This document shows, in pieces, positions 1 through 12,100 of a stretch of 64,000 nt of DNA. The position numbers were made by a program, and so were the translations under genes. The stretch's first letter is position 1; the number at the start of each line of letters is the position of its first letter. The notes below the pieces were generated by a model. It was not told the DNA's origin and made no database searches. It worked only from the letters and a program-made list of their open reading frames with translations. Origin of the DNA: Theristus sp. LFF4_11 (taxonomy: Eukaryota; Nematoda; Chromadorea; Monhysterida; Xyalidae); contig JASANC010002242.1 in NCBI GenBank assembly GCA_030248135.1, forward strand, positions 1 to 64,000, written 5' to 3'.

Positions 1-504
1 GTCCTTTTCCGTTTAAAGTATCAAAAACATTCTCCTTTGATCAGCAATTAACAGCCATTCCCGCTCAAAGTTTCAAAAATAAATCTTGTTTGGTTAGGTT
101 TTCATCGTCGCCATCATTACGTTGTTCAATCGCCATTCCTGTTAAAAAAAAATTAAAAAAAACAATGTCGTTTGATTAGCAACAATTAACTGATACCGGT
201 TTAAGTTTTTGTTTCAGTTTAAGATACAGGTTTAAGAAAAGCAACCTGCTTCAGTCAGCTGTCATTTCTGAATAGGCAACACTTTTTTAAATACCCATTG
301 GCGCCCGCTTTTGACTTGGTAATGGTTTTTTACCCGCTTACCCTAACCTAAGCCAGGCCTGTTAGAGTGTAAATGTCAAAAAGGCAACACTTCTGAACAA
401 TTGTTGCAAAACGCCAACTTTCGTCTTGATAAGTTGCTTCTTTTGGCCGCTTAATCTAACCTAAGCCACGTCTTTTAAAGTTTAAATGACGAAAAATGCA
501 AAAA
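1..504 (-). repeat. Partial Helitron-internal repeat at window edge
   Basis: This sequence closely matches 741-1240 and 3000-3500, which lie inside the Helitron-like units to the right. It carries the same blocks (CCTAACCTAAGCCA, GGCAACACTTCTGAACAATTG). It looks like part of an older copy running off the left edge and interrupted at 504/505 by the next unit. No coding potential seen. Confidence 0.6.
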
Positions 505-2471
505 CTAGCAAATTGACCCGTGCCTACGGCACGGTTAGCTGATAAATACAACTATTATTTTTGAGTTGGTTTTCCCCTTTTGACCCTGCCCACGACGCGG
601 ACTCAAAATCCGCAACCTTTTTAATCAGCAACAAACAACTGCAATTCCCTATTAAAGTATCAAAATCAATTCTCGCATTTATTAGCTTTTCAATGTCAAT
701 TATTTGTCTTTTCATTCTTTGCTAATCAGTTGCATTCCACTGTCCTTCCCGTTTAAAGTATCAAAAAAAACAATCTCCTTTGATCAGCAACAATTAACAG
801 CCATTCCCGCTTAAAGTTTTAAAATTAATCTTGTTTGGTTAGCTTTTCAATGTCGTCACATGTTGTTCAATCGCCATTCCTGTTAAAAAAAATTATAAAA
901 AAACAATGTCGTTTGGTTAACAACAATTAACTGATACCGGTTTAAGTTTTTGTTTCAGTTTAAAATACAGGATTAAGAAAAGCAATCTGCTTCAGTCAGC
1001 TGTCATTTCTGAATAGGCAACACTGTTCTAAATACCCATTGGAAAGCACCCGCTTTTGACTTGGTAATGGTTTTTTACCCGCTTACCCTAACCTAAGCCA
1101 GGCCTTTTAGAGTGTAAATGTCAAAAAGGCAACACTTCTGAACAATTGTTGCAAAACGCCAACTTTCGTTTTGATAAGTTGCTTCTTTTTCCCGCTTACT
1201 CTAACCTAAGCTAAGCCTTTTAAAGTTTAAATGACGAAAAATGCAAAACTTTTCTGAATATTCGCTGCAAAACGGCCACTTTTGTGTGGTATGTTTACTA
1301 CTCTTACCTTTAACCCTAACCTTAGCCAAGGATTTTTGATAGAATGGAAATGACAAAACAGCAACATTTTACTGAATACCCGTAGCAAAGCTCACCTAAG
1401 CCAAGCCTTTTAAAGTTTAAATGACGAAAAATGCAAAACTTTTCTGAATATTCGCTGCAAAACAGCCACTTTTGTGTGGTATGTTTACTGCTCTTATTTT
1501 TAACCCTAACCTTAGCCAAGGATTTTTGATAGAATGGAAATGACAAAACAGCAACATTTTGCTGAATATCCGTAGCAAAGCTCCCGCTTTTGTTTTGAAT
1601 GTTTACTTCTTTTCCCCGCTTACTCTAACCTAAGCCAGTTCTTTTTGATCGAGTGCAACAAAAAGCAACTCGTTTCTGAGTACCCATTGTGTAAAACGGT
1701 CGCTTTTGTTTTGTTATGTAGCTTTTCTATCCTAAGTGATGAATTTTCTATGATAAAAAACAAATGAAGGAAAAAGCAACGATTTTCTACATACTGAACA
1801 CCCGTAGCAAAGCTCCCGCTTTTGTTTTGAATGTTTACTTCTTTTCCCCGCTTACCCTAACCTAAGCCAGTTCTTTTTGATCGAGTGCAACAAAAAGCAA
1901 CACGTTTCTGAGTACCCATTGTGTAAAACGGTCGCTTTTGTTTTGTTATGTAGCTTTTCTATCCTAAGTGACGCATTTTCTATGATAAAAAACAAATGAA
2001 GGAAAAAGCAACGATTTTCTAAATACTCGTTGTAAACACCGGCTTTATAAAAAGTCTATCTTGTGAAAAGAGCGATCAACTTGCAAGCGATTGTTTTAAA
2101 AACTCGTTTTTTGTGAAAAACACTCCATCGTCTACAATGGAGTTCTTGCAATTCTTACGATTGTCTCGCTTGTTTGTTGTCTCCGAATTTCATGCTGTTC
2201 ATACAGTTTTATCGGAGTTTCCTGCTTTTCGCGAAATAAAATGGATGGATGGATGGATGTCGCTCTTGAGCAAAAGGCATCATGATGACTAACGTCATGT
2301 GGAATGACGATTTGAACTTTGCATTGTCATTAGAAAATGGAGTATGAGTATTCAGCTGATGATGACTTAAATAGCAAAATTGGCACAAACTTGAAAATTT
2401 TAATAGCCAATCAACGTAGCGGAACGGACCTGACTTACTTACATACACAGTTACTATCTTAGTATTATAGA
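505..2471 (-). mobile_element. Non-autonomous Helitron-like element, unit 1
   Basis: Read on the minus strand, the element starts with TC (TCTATAATACTAAGATAG, right end at 2471). It ends with a perfect 7-bp stem hairpin (CCGTGCC/GGCACGG, loop 3, 518-534), nine bases, then CTAG (508-505). The flanks are A (504) and T (2472). A 5'-TC end, a hairpin about 10 nt before a CTRR end, and insertion between A and T are the defining Helitron features. No Rep/helicase reading frame is present, so it would depend on a partner. The inside is a patchwork of tandem blocks, including a ~230-bp unit repeated near 1616 and 1850. Confidence 0.75.
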
Positions 2472-2477
2472 TAGATA

Positions 2478-4212
2478 CTAGCAAATTGACCCGTGCCTAC
2501 GGCACGGTCAGCTATTAAATACAACTATTATTTTTGAGTTGGTTTTCCCTTTTGACCTTGCCCACGACGCGGACTCAAAATGCATTGCATTTTATTTTGA
2601 GCTGCTTTAACCGACTGTTGTTGATTTACCATAGAAATGATCGCTCACTTTTAAAGCAAACGTATCCGTCGATGCTTCTACTTTTTTGAAAATCACAGCA
2701 TTTTTTGTTGTTTAAGCCGTGTTTTTTGTGAAGCAACATGCTTTTGCTGATTTTATTGCTGTCGATTCAATCGTAACCTGATTTACTCACCATAACACTG
2801 ATTACTGTGTGGTTTGGTTTTCGCTGTTTCAGCATCAATCAAAGCGACACATAAGAAATAACAGATATCTAACAATCATAACTGCACTGCCATTCAAAAT
2901 ATAAAAAAACAATCTTTTTTAATCAGCAACAAACAACTGCCATTCCCTATTAAAATATCAAAATATTAGCTTTTCAATGTCGCTTATTTGTCCTTTCATT
3001 CTTCGCTAATCAGTTGCATTCCACTGTCCTTCCCGTTTAAAGTATCAAAAAAAACAATCTCCTTTGATGAGCAACAATTAACAGCCATTCACGCTCAAAG
3101 TTTCAAAAATAAATCTTGTTTGGTTAGCTTTTCAATGTCGTCACATGTTGTTCAATCGCCATTCCTGTTCAAAAAATTTTGAAAAACAATGTCGTTTGAT
3201 TAGCAACAATTAACTGATACCGGTTTAAGTTTTTGTTTCAGTTTAAATTACAGGTTTAAGAAAAACAATCTGCTTCAGTCAGCTGTCATTTCTGAATAGG
3301 CAACGCTTTTCTAAATACCCATTGGAAAACGCCCGCTTTTGACTTGGTAAAGGTTTTTACCCGCTTACCCTTACCTAAGCCAAGCCTTTTAGAGTGTAAA
3401 TGTCAAAAAGGCAACACTTCTGAACAATTGTTGCAAAACGCCAACTTTCGTTTTGATAAGTTGCTTCTTTTTCCCGCTTACTCTAACCTAAGCCAAGCCT
3501 TTTAAAGTTTAAATGACAAAAAATGCAAAACTTTTTTAAATATTCGCTGCAAAACGGCCACTTTTGTGTGGTATGTTTACTACTCTTACCTTTAACCCTA
3601 ACCTTAGCCAAGGATTTTTGATAGAATGGAAATGACAAAACAGCAACATTTTACTGAATACCCGTAGCAAAGCTCCCGCTTTTGTTTCAAATGTTTACTT
3701 TTTTCCCCGCTTACCCTAACCAAAGCCAGTTCTTTTTGATCGAGTTCAACAAAAAGCAACACGTTTCTGAGTGTCCATTGTGTAAAACGGTCGTTTTTGT
3801 CTTCCTATGTAGCTTTTCTATCGTAAGTGACGCATTTTCTGTGATAAAAAAACAAATGAAAAAAGCAACGATTTTCTACATTTTACTGAGTACCCGTAGC
3901 AAAGCTCCCGCTTTTGTTTCGAATGTTTACTTCTTTTCCCGTAGGTTTTTTATTACAATGGAGTCCTTGCAATTATTACGATTGTCTCGCTTGTTTGTTG
4001 TCGCTCTTGAGCAAAAGGCATCATGATGACTAACGTCATGTGGAATGACGATTTGAACTTTGCGTTGTCATTAGAAAATGGAGTATGAGTATTCAGCTGA
4101 TGATGACTTAAATAGCAAAATTGGCTCAAACTTGTAAATTTTAATAGCCAATCAACGTAGCGGAACGGACCTGACTTACATACATACACAGTTACTATCT
4201 TAGTATTATAGA
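2478..4212 (-). mobile_element. Non-autonomous Helitron-like element, unit 2
   Basis: A second copy with the same ends: CTAG at 2478-2481, the same CCGTGCC/GGCACGG hairpin at 2491-2507, and the TC end at 4212 followed by T. It is preceded by A at 2477 and separated from unit 1 by only six bases (TAGATA). Interior blocks match unit 1 in order, with small deletions. No transposase ORF is present. The right boundary could instead be the duplicated TC end at 5011. Confidence 0.7.
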
Positions 4213-5011
4213 TGTTTACTTCTTTTCCCCGCTTACCCTAACCTAAGCCAGTTCTTTTTGATCGAGTGCAACAAAAAGCAACACGTTTCTGAGTACCCAT
4301 TGTGTAAAACGGTCGCTTTTGTTTTGTTATGTAGCTTTTCTATCCTAAGTGATGCATTTTCTATGATTAAAAAAACAAATGAAGGAAAAAGCAACAATTT
4401 TCTACATTTTACTGAACACCCGTAGCACTTAAAGCTCCCATGTTTACTTCTTTTTCCCGCTTACCCTAACCTAAGCCAGTTCTTATTGATCGAGTGCAAC
4501 AAAAAGCAACACGTTTCTGAGTACCCATTGTGTAAAACGGTCGCTTTTGTTTTGTTATGTAGCTTTTCTATCCTAAGTGACGCATTTTCTATGATAAAAA
4601 ACAAATGAAGGAAAAAGCAACGATTTTCTAAATACTCGTTGTAAACACCGGCTTTATAAAAAGTCTACCTTGTGAAAACAGCGATCAACTTGTAAGCGAT
4701 TGTTTTAAAAACTCGTTTTTTGTGAAAAACACTCCATCGTCTACAATGGAGTCCTTGCAATTCTTACGATTGTCTTGCTTGTTTGTTGTCGCTCTTGAGC
4801 AAAAGGCATCATGATGACTAACGTCATGTGGAATGAAGATTTGAACTTTGCGTTGTCATTAGAAAATGGAGTATGAGTATTCAGCTGATGATGACTTAAA
4901 TAGCAAAATTGGCTCAAACTTGTAAATTTTAATAGCCAATCAACGTAGCGGAACGGACCTGACCTGACCTGACCTGACTTACATACACAGTTACTATCTT
5001 AGTATTATAGA
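4213..5011 (-). repeat. Duplicated Helitron 5'-end segment
   Basis: A partial tandem duplication of the Helitron 5' portion. It repeats two ~220-bp internal blocks (near 4213 and 4440) and ends with another TC terminus (ACTATCTTAGTATTATAGA, 4993-5011) followed by T. It has no hairpin/CTAG end of its own, so the array carries three 5' ends but only two 3' ends. A run of CTGAC repeats sits near 4960-4978. Confidence 0.6.
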
Positions 5012-5204
5012 TGTTTTTTTGTATACGTACCACTTTGTTATACATTTACCACTTTGTACGTCAATGTTTTCAATACTGTACTTCAATATCAAGTCTCACC
5101 CGTGCAGCGTGTCTCGTTCGTGTAGCTTTCAGATGTCCCGACCCGAACGAAAATCAAAGCAAAATGTATGACTAGAGACTAGAGAGAGGCCTTGACTGGA
5201 TGCT

Positions 5205-5560
5205 GTGGTTTCTAGCACTTTTATTCAACAACTTTTGGTCCGACCCCCCCCCCCCCCCCTAGAATTTTCGGTCTCGCTCGGGAACCCCCCCCCCCCAACC
5301 AAATCGCCCCCTACTAGCCATTTTTTGCCCAGACAATGTAATCGTAAAGAAAAAATTTTGGTCCGACCCCCCCCCCCCCCTAGAATTTTCGGTCTCGCTC
5401 GAACCCCCCCCCCCCCCCCCTAGAATTTTCGGTCTCGCTCGGGAGCCCCCCCCCCCAACCAAGTCGACCCCCTCCACCCGGGACGACCCCCCCCCAAATT
5501 TGGGCGGACCCCCCCCCCCTCGGATTCGCCAAAAATCGGGCTCGACCCCTGGAGTCATTC
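5205..5560. repeat. C-tract tandem repeat array
   Basis: Long runs of C (8-20 bases) alternate with the spacer TAGAATTTTCGGTCTCGCTC, which recurs three times (near 5260, 5380 and 5420), followed by degenerate C-tract units up to about 5520. On the minus strand these are G-runs able in principle to form G-quadruplexes. The apparent Pro- or Gly-rich reading frames are products of the repeat. Assembly length errors are likely here. Confidence 0.8.
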
Positions 5561-5676
5561 GGGAGGTTACATATCAAATGTGGTTCTTCGAACTCCCTGA
5601 TTGATTTAGCACAACTTGTATTTTTGAAATTTAAAAAAATTAAAAAAATGCCGATTTTTGTTTTTTAACAACCCTA
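5548..5676. mobile_element. Terminal fragment of hAT-like MITE (family of 23944-24645)
   Basis: From GTCATTCGGGAGG to the terminal TAACAACCCTA this matches the right end of the hAT-type MITE at 23944-24645, which has the same blocks CTCCCTGATTGATTTAGCAC and ATGCCGATTTTTGTTTTTT. The left part of the element is not recognisable next to the C-tract array, so this is a truncated or rearranged copy. Confidence 0.5.
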
Positions 5677-5701
5677 TTTCGAACCCTAGTATGACTATGA
5701 C

Positions 5702-8082
5702 ATGAGCACACCACGGTTTCATCACTACGACACGAGTGGCAGCAGCAGCCGGGCTCGGGACCAACAGAAGAGGCCAACGCCATCATTGCCAGGCTACACA
5801 TTGGGCGAATGTTTGGGTCAGGGCAGCTACGCAGCCGTCTACAAGGCACTCAGTGTTTCACCGGGGCCATCCGGTGTACGAACAACATTGGCTGTGAAAT
5901 GCATCGAGACGAGCCGTTTGCGGTCTCCTGCGGCACGTGACAACATGGTACGACGAGGTGAACTGAACCAACAATAAAAAACTGAAACGTAAAAGAGGTT
6001 GTGTTGTTGGCACACAGGTGAGCGAAGTTGAAACAATGAAGCAACTGCGTCACGAGCACATCGTTCAGCTGTACGACTTTTGCTGGGACACGCGCTACGT
6101 GTATTTGATCATGGAGTTCTGCGGTGGCGGTGACCTGTCGCGTTTCATCCGTGCCCGCAAGCAGCTCGCCGAGCGCCTCGCGCGCAAGTTCCTTCGTCAG
6201 CTGGCGTCCGCCATGCAGTACTTGCACGAGCGCAACATCGCGCACATGGACCTGAAACCGGAGAACCTGCTGCTCACGAACACGCATCGGCCGTCGTTGA
6301 AAGTGGCCGATTTCGGCTTTGCGCAGCATTTGCTCGCAGACGGCGACAGCTTGCAGAGCTTGCGTGGCTCGCCGCTGTACATGGCTCCCGAGGTGTTCAC
6401 GGGGCGCTCGTACAACGCGTCCGTTGATCTGTGGTCCGTCGGCGTCATTCTGTACGTGCTCGTTGCTGCTCTGTGCCAGTGCCACTGCACGTGTCTTCTT
6501 GTCTCATCTCGTGTGCTTTTTGATAAGCCGCGCCTCGTCTCGTGGAGCGCCCTTGGCAGCTGTACTTTTGCATTCGCTGTTGTTCTTGTTCTGCACATGT
6601 GAACTGTAACTGTGCTGTGCTAGAAACTAAACGCCCCATGAAAGTTCTTTTCAGCTATGAATGTCTATACGGGCGAGCACCGTTTGCGTGCGACACCTAC
6701 GCTGGTTTGGTTGAGCAGATTTGCTCATGTAAGCCGGTCACCATTCCGCCACGGTCGCCGCCGCTCTCCGAAATGTGTGTCGACCTGCTGAAAGGTTCGT
6801 TGATGGTGTGCAACAACAAAACAAAGGTAACGACTGAGTTGTGTCGTGAGCCTGAGATGAGTGATGAGTGTGCGTTGTGCAGGCCTGCTCGAGCGCGACA
6901 GTGCTGACCGCATATCATTCAGTGCGTTCTTTGTTCATCCGTTCGTCGATTTGGAGCATGCCCCATCGGTGCTCAGTCTCAGACAGGCCGAAGACTTTGC
7001 AAAACGGGCCGTGAGTGCAAACGATCGTACACACTGAACGTTTGATGTTCTCCCTATTTATTTCAGCGATTGTCGACTTGTTGTAGAACCGTGCTGACAA
7101 AGACGGGGACCTGGTTGGTGCCATAAAGTTGTACTGCAATGCTCTCGACCACTACGTCGCCGCATTGCAGTACGTCGACGACCAAGTGGAGCGCGATAAA
7201 ATCAGACGCACATTTTGTACGTTGGCAGTTTCTGCACCGGTTTGCTTTTGTTTTGCACCGTGTGACTTGAGCTGGATCAGAAACGAGCGACTGTCCCAAG
7301 AATTGCTCAGTTTTTGATCAGCCATCTTTGTTGCAGCACAATATCTGGAAATTTGCGAACATTTGAAATTGCAACTGCGCCCACGCGAGCAACCGACGGA
7401 GCGGCCGCAAACTGCATCCGACGTCGACTGTCTCCGGCGTCTGTGGGCTGACACGCCGCAGGTGAGCAGATCACCAAGCTGTTCAACAATTCAATCTCCA
7501 ATCAAGTCACCACGGTGCCGCCCAATTCTCAACGCCAGTAACACGCAGGTGAGCGCGGCACTGACGATTGTTGCGAATGCGGAGGCGCTCGAGTCACGTG
7601 AGCAGTGGCAGCAGGCGATGGCGCAGTACCAGCTGGCGATTGGCAGCATGCTGCAGGTGCTCGCACAGTCGCCCACGAACGGCGCACACCGGGTGGCACT
7701 GCTGAAGCAACGCGTCGACAAATGGCTGTCACGTGCCGAACAAATACAACATTACGTGCAGGTGCAGCAGCTGCACATTTCAGAGGTGATCGTGTGCTGT
7801 CGTGTGCTTGTTGTTGGGTTGCGTCGTTTAGGAGATTGGTGGCCGTGCAGTGGCAGCAATCACACAAATTTACACACATAAAACAGCAGCCAACTAGCTT
7901 ATTGTTTGCAGATTTGCTGAAAAATCTCTCCTTGGCTCACTCTTATGATGGATGAGTAAATCATATTATATTGCAAGTGAGCTTGGGTTTTTTTGCAGAT
8001 GCAAGAGCGTCAAGAAGAAATAGTGGCAGTGGAACAAGCGACCGAACAAATGGCCTCTGACCAACAATGCTCAGTGATGTGA
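5702..8082 (+). CDS. ULK3: ULK3-like serine/threonine protein kinase with MIT domains
   Basis: Eight exons model cleanly: 5702-5947, 6018-6451, 6655-6794, 6883-7010, 7087-7216, 7337-7461, 7549-7761 and 7999-8082, in frame throughout (~499 aa; human ULK3 is about 470). The kinase domain is complete: Gly loop GQGSYAAVY, catalytic Lys in [12 protein letters not shown] catalytic loop, ADFGFAQ Mg2+ motif, GSPLYMAPE activation segment. Two regions (exons 5-6 and exon 7) resemble the paired MIT domains ULK3 uses to bind ESCRT-III. In the family ULK3 phosphorylates ESCRT-III at the abscission checkpoint and acts on GLI factors in Hedgehog signalling. The donor of exon 7 may alternatively be at 7785, and exon 5 uses a weaker TTGTAG acceptor. 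HxD has Met where most kinases have Arg; family members also vary there. Identification is from remembered homology. Confidence 0.9.
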
Positions 8083-8368
8083 CGCATTGTGCTGTGCCAG
8101 GAGAACGAACCTCTTTATGTAGTCAGCCAAATGTCATGTGGTCATGGCAGAAATACTCTATCCAGCTTCAACACTTTCTTGTTTTTATGAAGCCTGTACT
8201 CGCGATGTAGATACTTTTGTTTTTACGTTTTGTATCCCAGTTTGCGTTACACCAATCAATCATGCATGTTTGTATACGAAAATGTGTAAATGTGATTCAT
8301 GCTGATGCTGATGTGTGCTGTGATCGGTTTTTTCAGTCTTCTTGTACAGGAAACGCTTGATGAATGTT

Positions 8369-8374
8369 AATAAA
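8369..8374 (+). terminator. Poly(A) signal AATAAA after ULK3
   Basis: A canonical AATAAA lies about 290 bases past the ULK3 stop codon, in AT-rich sequence. It is the first canonical signal seen after the stop. The region between stop and signal shows no other feature. Confidence 0.5.
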
Positions 8375-8442
8375 AATATTTATCAGCCTTATTGTTTTCT
8401 CATATCGGTTGCTGTTTGTTTTCTCACATCGGTGTGCTTCAA

Positions 8443-9123
8443 CTACCGAATGTGCTGCCGAATTATTGAACAGTTTTCTCCAATTGTCGTATGGATTCGT
8501 GGATAATTTTCAATTTCAATGCTGCTACAAGTGGTTGAATTTGAGGGCCCTGTTTTATGCTCACCGCCACCACACACCGTCATATCGATTTGTAACAATC
8601 CGAACAGCCCAATAACAACAGGTAACAAATGCAAGTTTTGTTGTACTGCATTACGTTGTCGGTGTGAGTGTGTCAAGTTTCGCGCATTTTCCCGTCTGTG
8701 CACATCGGAGTGCGACAGTGCGCATTGCATTATTTCTTGCCGTAGCAGTTTGTGGTGCTGACAGGCATTGTTGATCGCAGCCAGTAGTGATGTTTCACTG
8801 ATGTTGCATTTGTTGGCTTTGCATTGATGGATATGGGGGCCATCGGCGGTTAAGTAAGGATGCTGCAGGCAGCTTGGCTTGACACTTCGTACAGCTTTTG
8901 TTTCATTTTCGTGGTATTGTTGTACGTGCGAAATGTAAACTGAATATTTTGCAAACTTTTTACCAAATTCGTTCGAAATGCCGCTTGTGCAAATGCAACA
9001 ATGTTTGTGTTTTTTTTCTGTCAGAACGCAGCTGGAGCAGTGGAAGGCAGCTGGCTCGGCGGTTGCACACAAAAATGAATGACAAATGCTGGGTCGACCG
9101 ACAGTGCTCATTGTTTGTAGCAT
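8443..9123 (-). CDS. Unrecognised 226-residue open reading frame
   Basis: An uninterrupted minus-strand frame from an ATG at 9123 (frame open to 9207) to a stop at 8443, in the gap between ULK3 and MGRN1. It is Cys/His-rich in its first half (HCSSC, HCCIC, then spaced His) but I see no known zinc-finger spacing, signal peptide or family match. Its length is more than expected by chance in this composition, yet codon use looks unremarkable. It is head-to-head with MGRN1, whose ATG is at 9200, so the region could instead be a promoter with a chance frame. I do not assign a function. Confidence 0.25.
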   Translation of the reverse strand: MLQTMSTVGRPSICHSFLCATAEPAAFHCSSCVLTEKKHKHCCICTSGISNEFGKKFAKYSVYISHVQQYHENETKAVRSVKPSCLQHPYLTADGPHIHQCKANKCNISETSLLAAINNACQHHKLLRQEIMQCALSHSDVHRRENARNLTHSHRQRNAVQQNLHLLPVVIGLFGLLQIDMTVCGGGEHKTGPSNSTTCSSIEIENYPRIHTTIGENCSIIRQHIR

Positions 9124-9199
9124 GAATGCGTTGGAACGGTGACTGCCTGTGAGCAGTGTCTTGCACAGCGACCACAAAGTGCGAATCCGTGTGAACAAA

Positions 9200-12100
9200 A
9201 TGGGCAACTTTGTGAGTCAACCAGCCGAGGACGACGGGGACGCTGGCACGCAACAGAACACCGACGTGTACCGCTATCCACCCAAGGCCGAGGCCTACTT
9301 CGGCTGTCATTTCTTGATGGGCGGCGAGCGCTTTGAGTTGTCGCAGCCGGAGTCGTTTTTGTTCGGCGACAACGCCGATCTGAACTTCTTGGGGCCGAGG
9401 CCGCACCCGGTCGGTTGGTTGTGCCTTGCTGCATGCTGCATTGCAACTCTAGTCTTGACGACTATTGTTTCACAGTTTCAAACTGTTGAATCTTTCAGTT
9501 TCCGTACCCAGCCGGTCAAACGACGGAGCCGACACGGGCGTTGAATTGTCTCATCAACGTTCGTCGAGATTCGGTGAAGTTTGTCAGGTTGGTGACAACA
9601 ACAAGAACTTTTTGTTTAAAGTGGACATCTCTGGTATAATTTTGATCAAAACTAACTGCACAGAGTTGCGGAAGAGCGCACAAACACCAACCATCGGAGG
9701 AAGCGCCATACCACCACCGAAATGGACGCAGCCGAACTGAACGACCTTTCCAACGACGACAATGCACATTCGACGCCTGCAGTGGCGACCGCTCGATCGC
9801 AAACAAGCCCCACTGTGACGTTTCGCAAAACGTGCACGCCGTCGCTGGGGGCAACGCTGAAAGCAGCGAAACAGCTGGGCACCACCGGTGCCAAACATGC
9901 AGCCCCTTCGAGCAGCAGTGATGAAAACTCGGAAGAAAAGGCGACGTGCACGGATGGGGAACGGCATCGCTACTGGATTGAGTTTACGGTCGACTGCGAC
10001 TGCGAGTGCACGGTCACGTTGTACCACTTTGCTTGTGAGCGACACGGCGGCACGCAGCAGCTGCAGTGAGTCGACGCACGTCACAGATTGATGGTTGCTT
10101 TGTGTTCTCACTGTTTTCCCTTCACTGGCGTCAGGTATCTATCGAAGCTGCCACAGTTGACGTCGCGTGCGTACCGATTTGACGCTGGCGCTGGACAGAC
10201 GTGCCTCACTGACGATCACATATTTGAGCCAGCGCTTTATAACGCAAAACAGGTCGGTCGAATAACGTTTTACAACACAAAGTAAAACATGCTGAATTGC
10301 TGCATTTGCATGTCAGTATCGGCCTGATGCAGCTGAACACCGAAGGAATGTGCATTCATGAAAATGACCGTTTATTTTTGTGTTTTCGATGTTTTGACGA
10401 GTTCGATTGTGTTCAGCTGCTCGGCGACGGCCACACGTACGCGTGCGTGCTGCACTGCACCGCGCTGCACTCGAGGCAGTCACAGGCGACGCTGTGTGTC
10501 GTGCAGCGTTCTGCAGAGGGACACGGCTATGTGCTCAAGCCACAACGCCAGAAACTCTACGCCGACGGACTCTGCTATCTGCTGCAGGAGATATACGGCA
10601 TTGAGAATAAACTGGAACTGGTCAGTCGGTGAATTACTTGGTCGTAAACAAACGCTGTCCTTACCGTAATACGCTTTGAAACACAATAAGAGTCATTGGA
10701 ACAATTGCTACATGAAACATGAGCAAAAAACGAAACGAGTGCAACAACGCATGAAGATCTGAAATCAAATTTAGAACCACGAAGACGGTGCTCTGGATTG
10801 CATCATTTGTCTGTCCGAACTGCGTGATGTGCTCATACTGCCGTGTCGGCATCTCTGTCTCTGTCATGCTTGTGCCGAGACGTTGCGTTACAAAGTCAGT
10901 TGGCAGTTTTTTCTGAAATCGCTAATTGTGGTTGTTGGCATTCATCTTATAAGCGTTGTGATGAACGCGCATTTTACCGCCTGCCACACTTCAGGTGAGT
11001 AACTGTCCCATCTGTCGTTCGCCGTTTCGTGCACTGTTGCAAACGAAAACACTGCGACGATTGGAAACGAAAAAGAAATCAGTGCAAGCGGACGACGGTT
11101 GGTGGTTTGCGTTTGCGTTGTGGTTGAACAGCGCGAAACATTGTGAAATAGCGCAGCAGCTGGCGCAAACTCGGTTGCGCCGGTGCGGTGCTGCGCGTGA
11201 GCGTCATTGTCGATCTGTGTGCATTTTAGCGAGTTTGCACGTGAGCGGCGTCTGCCGTGCCCCGGCGGCTGCGTCCTCGTCGTCCGTGTTGACCACTCGC
11301 TACGAGCCAATGTCACTCGTTGAAGCACTCAATGGACCCGTTGACAACACACAGGTCAGCAACCTTCTTTCTGATCGTGCAGTTCCATTGGTTTGCCACA
11401 ATAATGTTACGAGAGTGCAATGCGAGTAAACTTCGTGCGATGCGAGCCTCTTTGAACGACGAACAAAACGTGCGACGCTGAAGGCAGTGCATTCGGTTGC
11501 ACGAACCAAAACATGCGGACACACGCGTGTCATCGCTTGATGTTGCAAGTTGCGTGCGTTCTTGCGTGTGACTCTGCAGCATTACTGTGTGATATCGGAG
11601 TGCACACTGCCTTTCAACTAGGTTTTCACCACGGGCAGCCGTGACGTGACATTTCAAACGCAGCCAACTTGTTTGTTTGCATGAAGCTCTGTTTCACGTT
11701 GCCGTCAGTGAGCAGCACGTGCAGTGAGTGCTTGTTGTGCGTTGCAGACGTGCGTGACGACGTTGCCCCCGATGGCGATGTCGACCAGTGTGGGCAGCCC
11801 GTGCAGCAGCGATGCGAACCTGCTGGCAGCCGAGGCGTCTGCTGCGGTGCAACGTGCGTCAACTGCAAGCGTCGTGTTGCACGGGGCACGCTCTGCGAAG
11901 ACTGCAGTGTTGCACGCGTTGCGCGGTGATCGTCGCACGCACAACAACAAACCACAGTGCGCCTGTTTTCTCGGGGTTTTTAGTCTCTGTGCTATGCATT
12001 TCGTAGATCAGATCTTGATAGGTGCGCAAAATGTGCACGCAGTTGTGCGTCGCCTAAAACATAAAATGAAACCTTTTTCGCGCTTATTTCTTGCAACGTG

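Noticed and set aside
5205..5577. Proline- or glycine-rich open frames
   Set aside because: They are translations of the C-tract repeat in several frames and both strands.
7762..7785. Alternative longer ULK3 exon 7
   Set aside because: Both donors keep phase 0; the shorter form aligns better with the family at [16 protein letters not shown], so it was preferred though not proven.
10333..10416. Extension of MGRN1 exon 5 upstream to 10333
   Set aside because: The stretch is in frame but reads like a pyrimidine-rich intron end and lacks family residues; starting at 10417 aligns better with the conserved domain.
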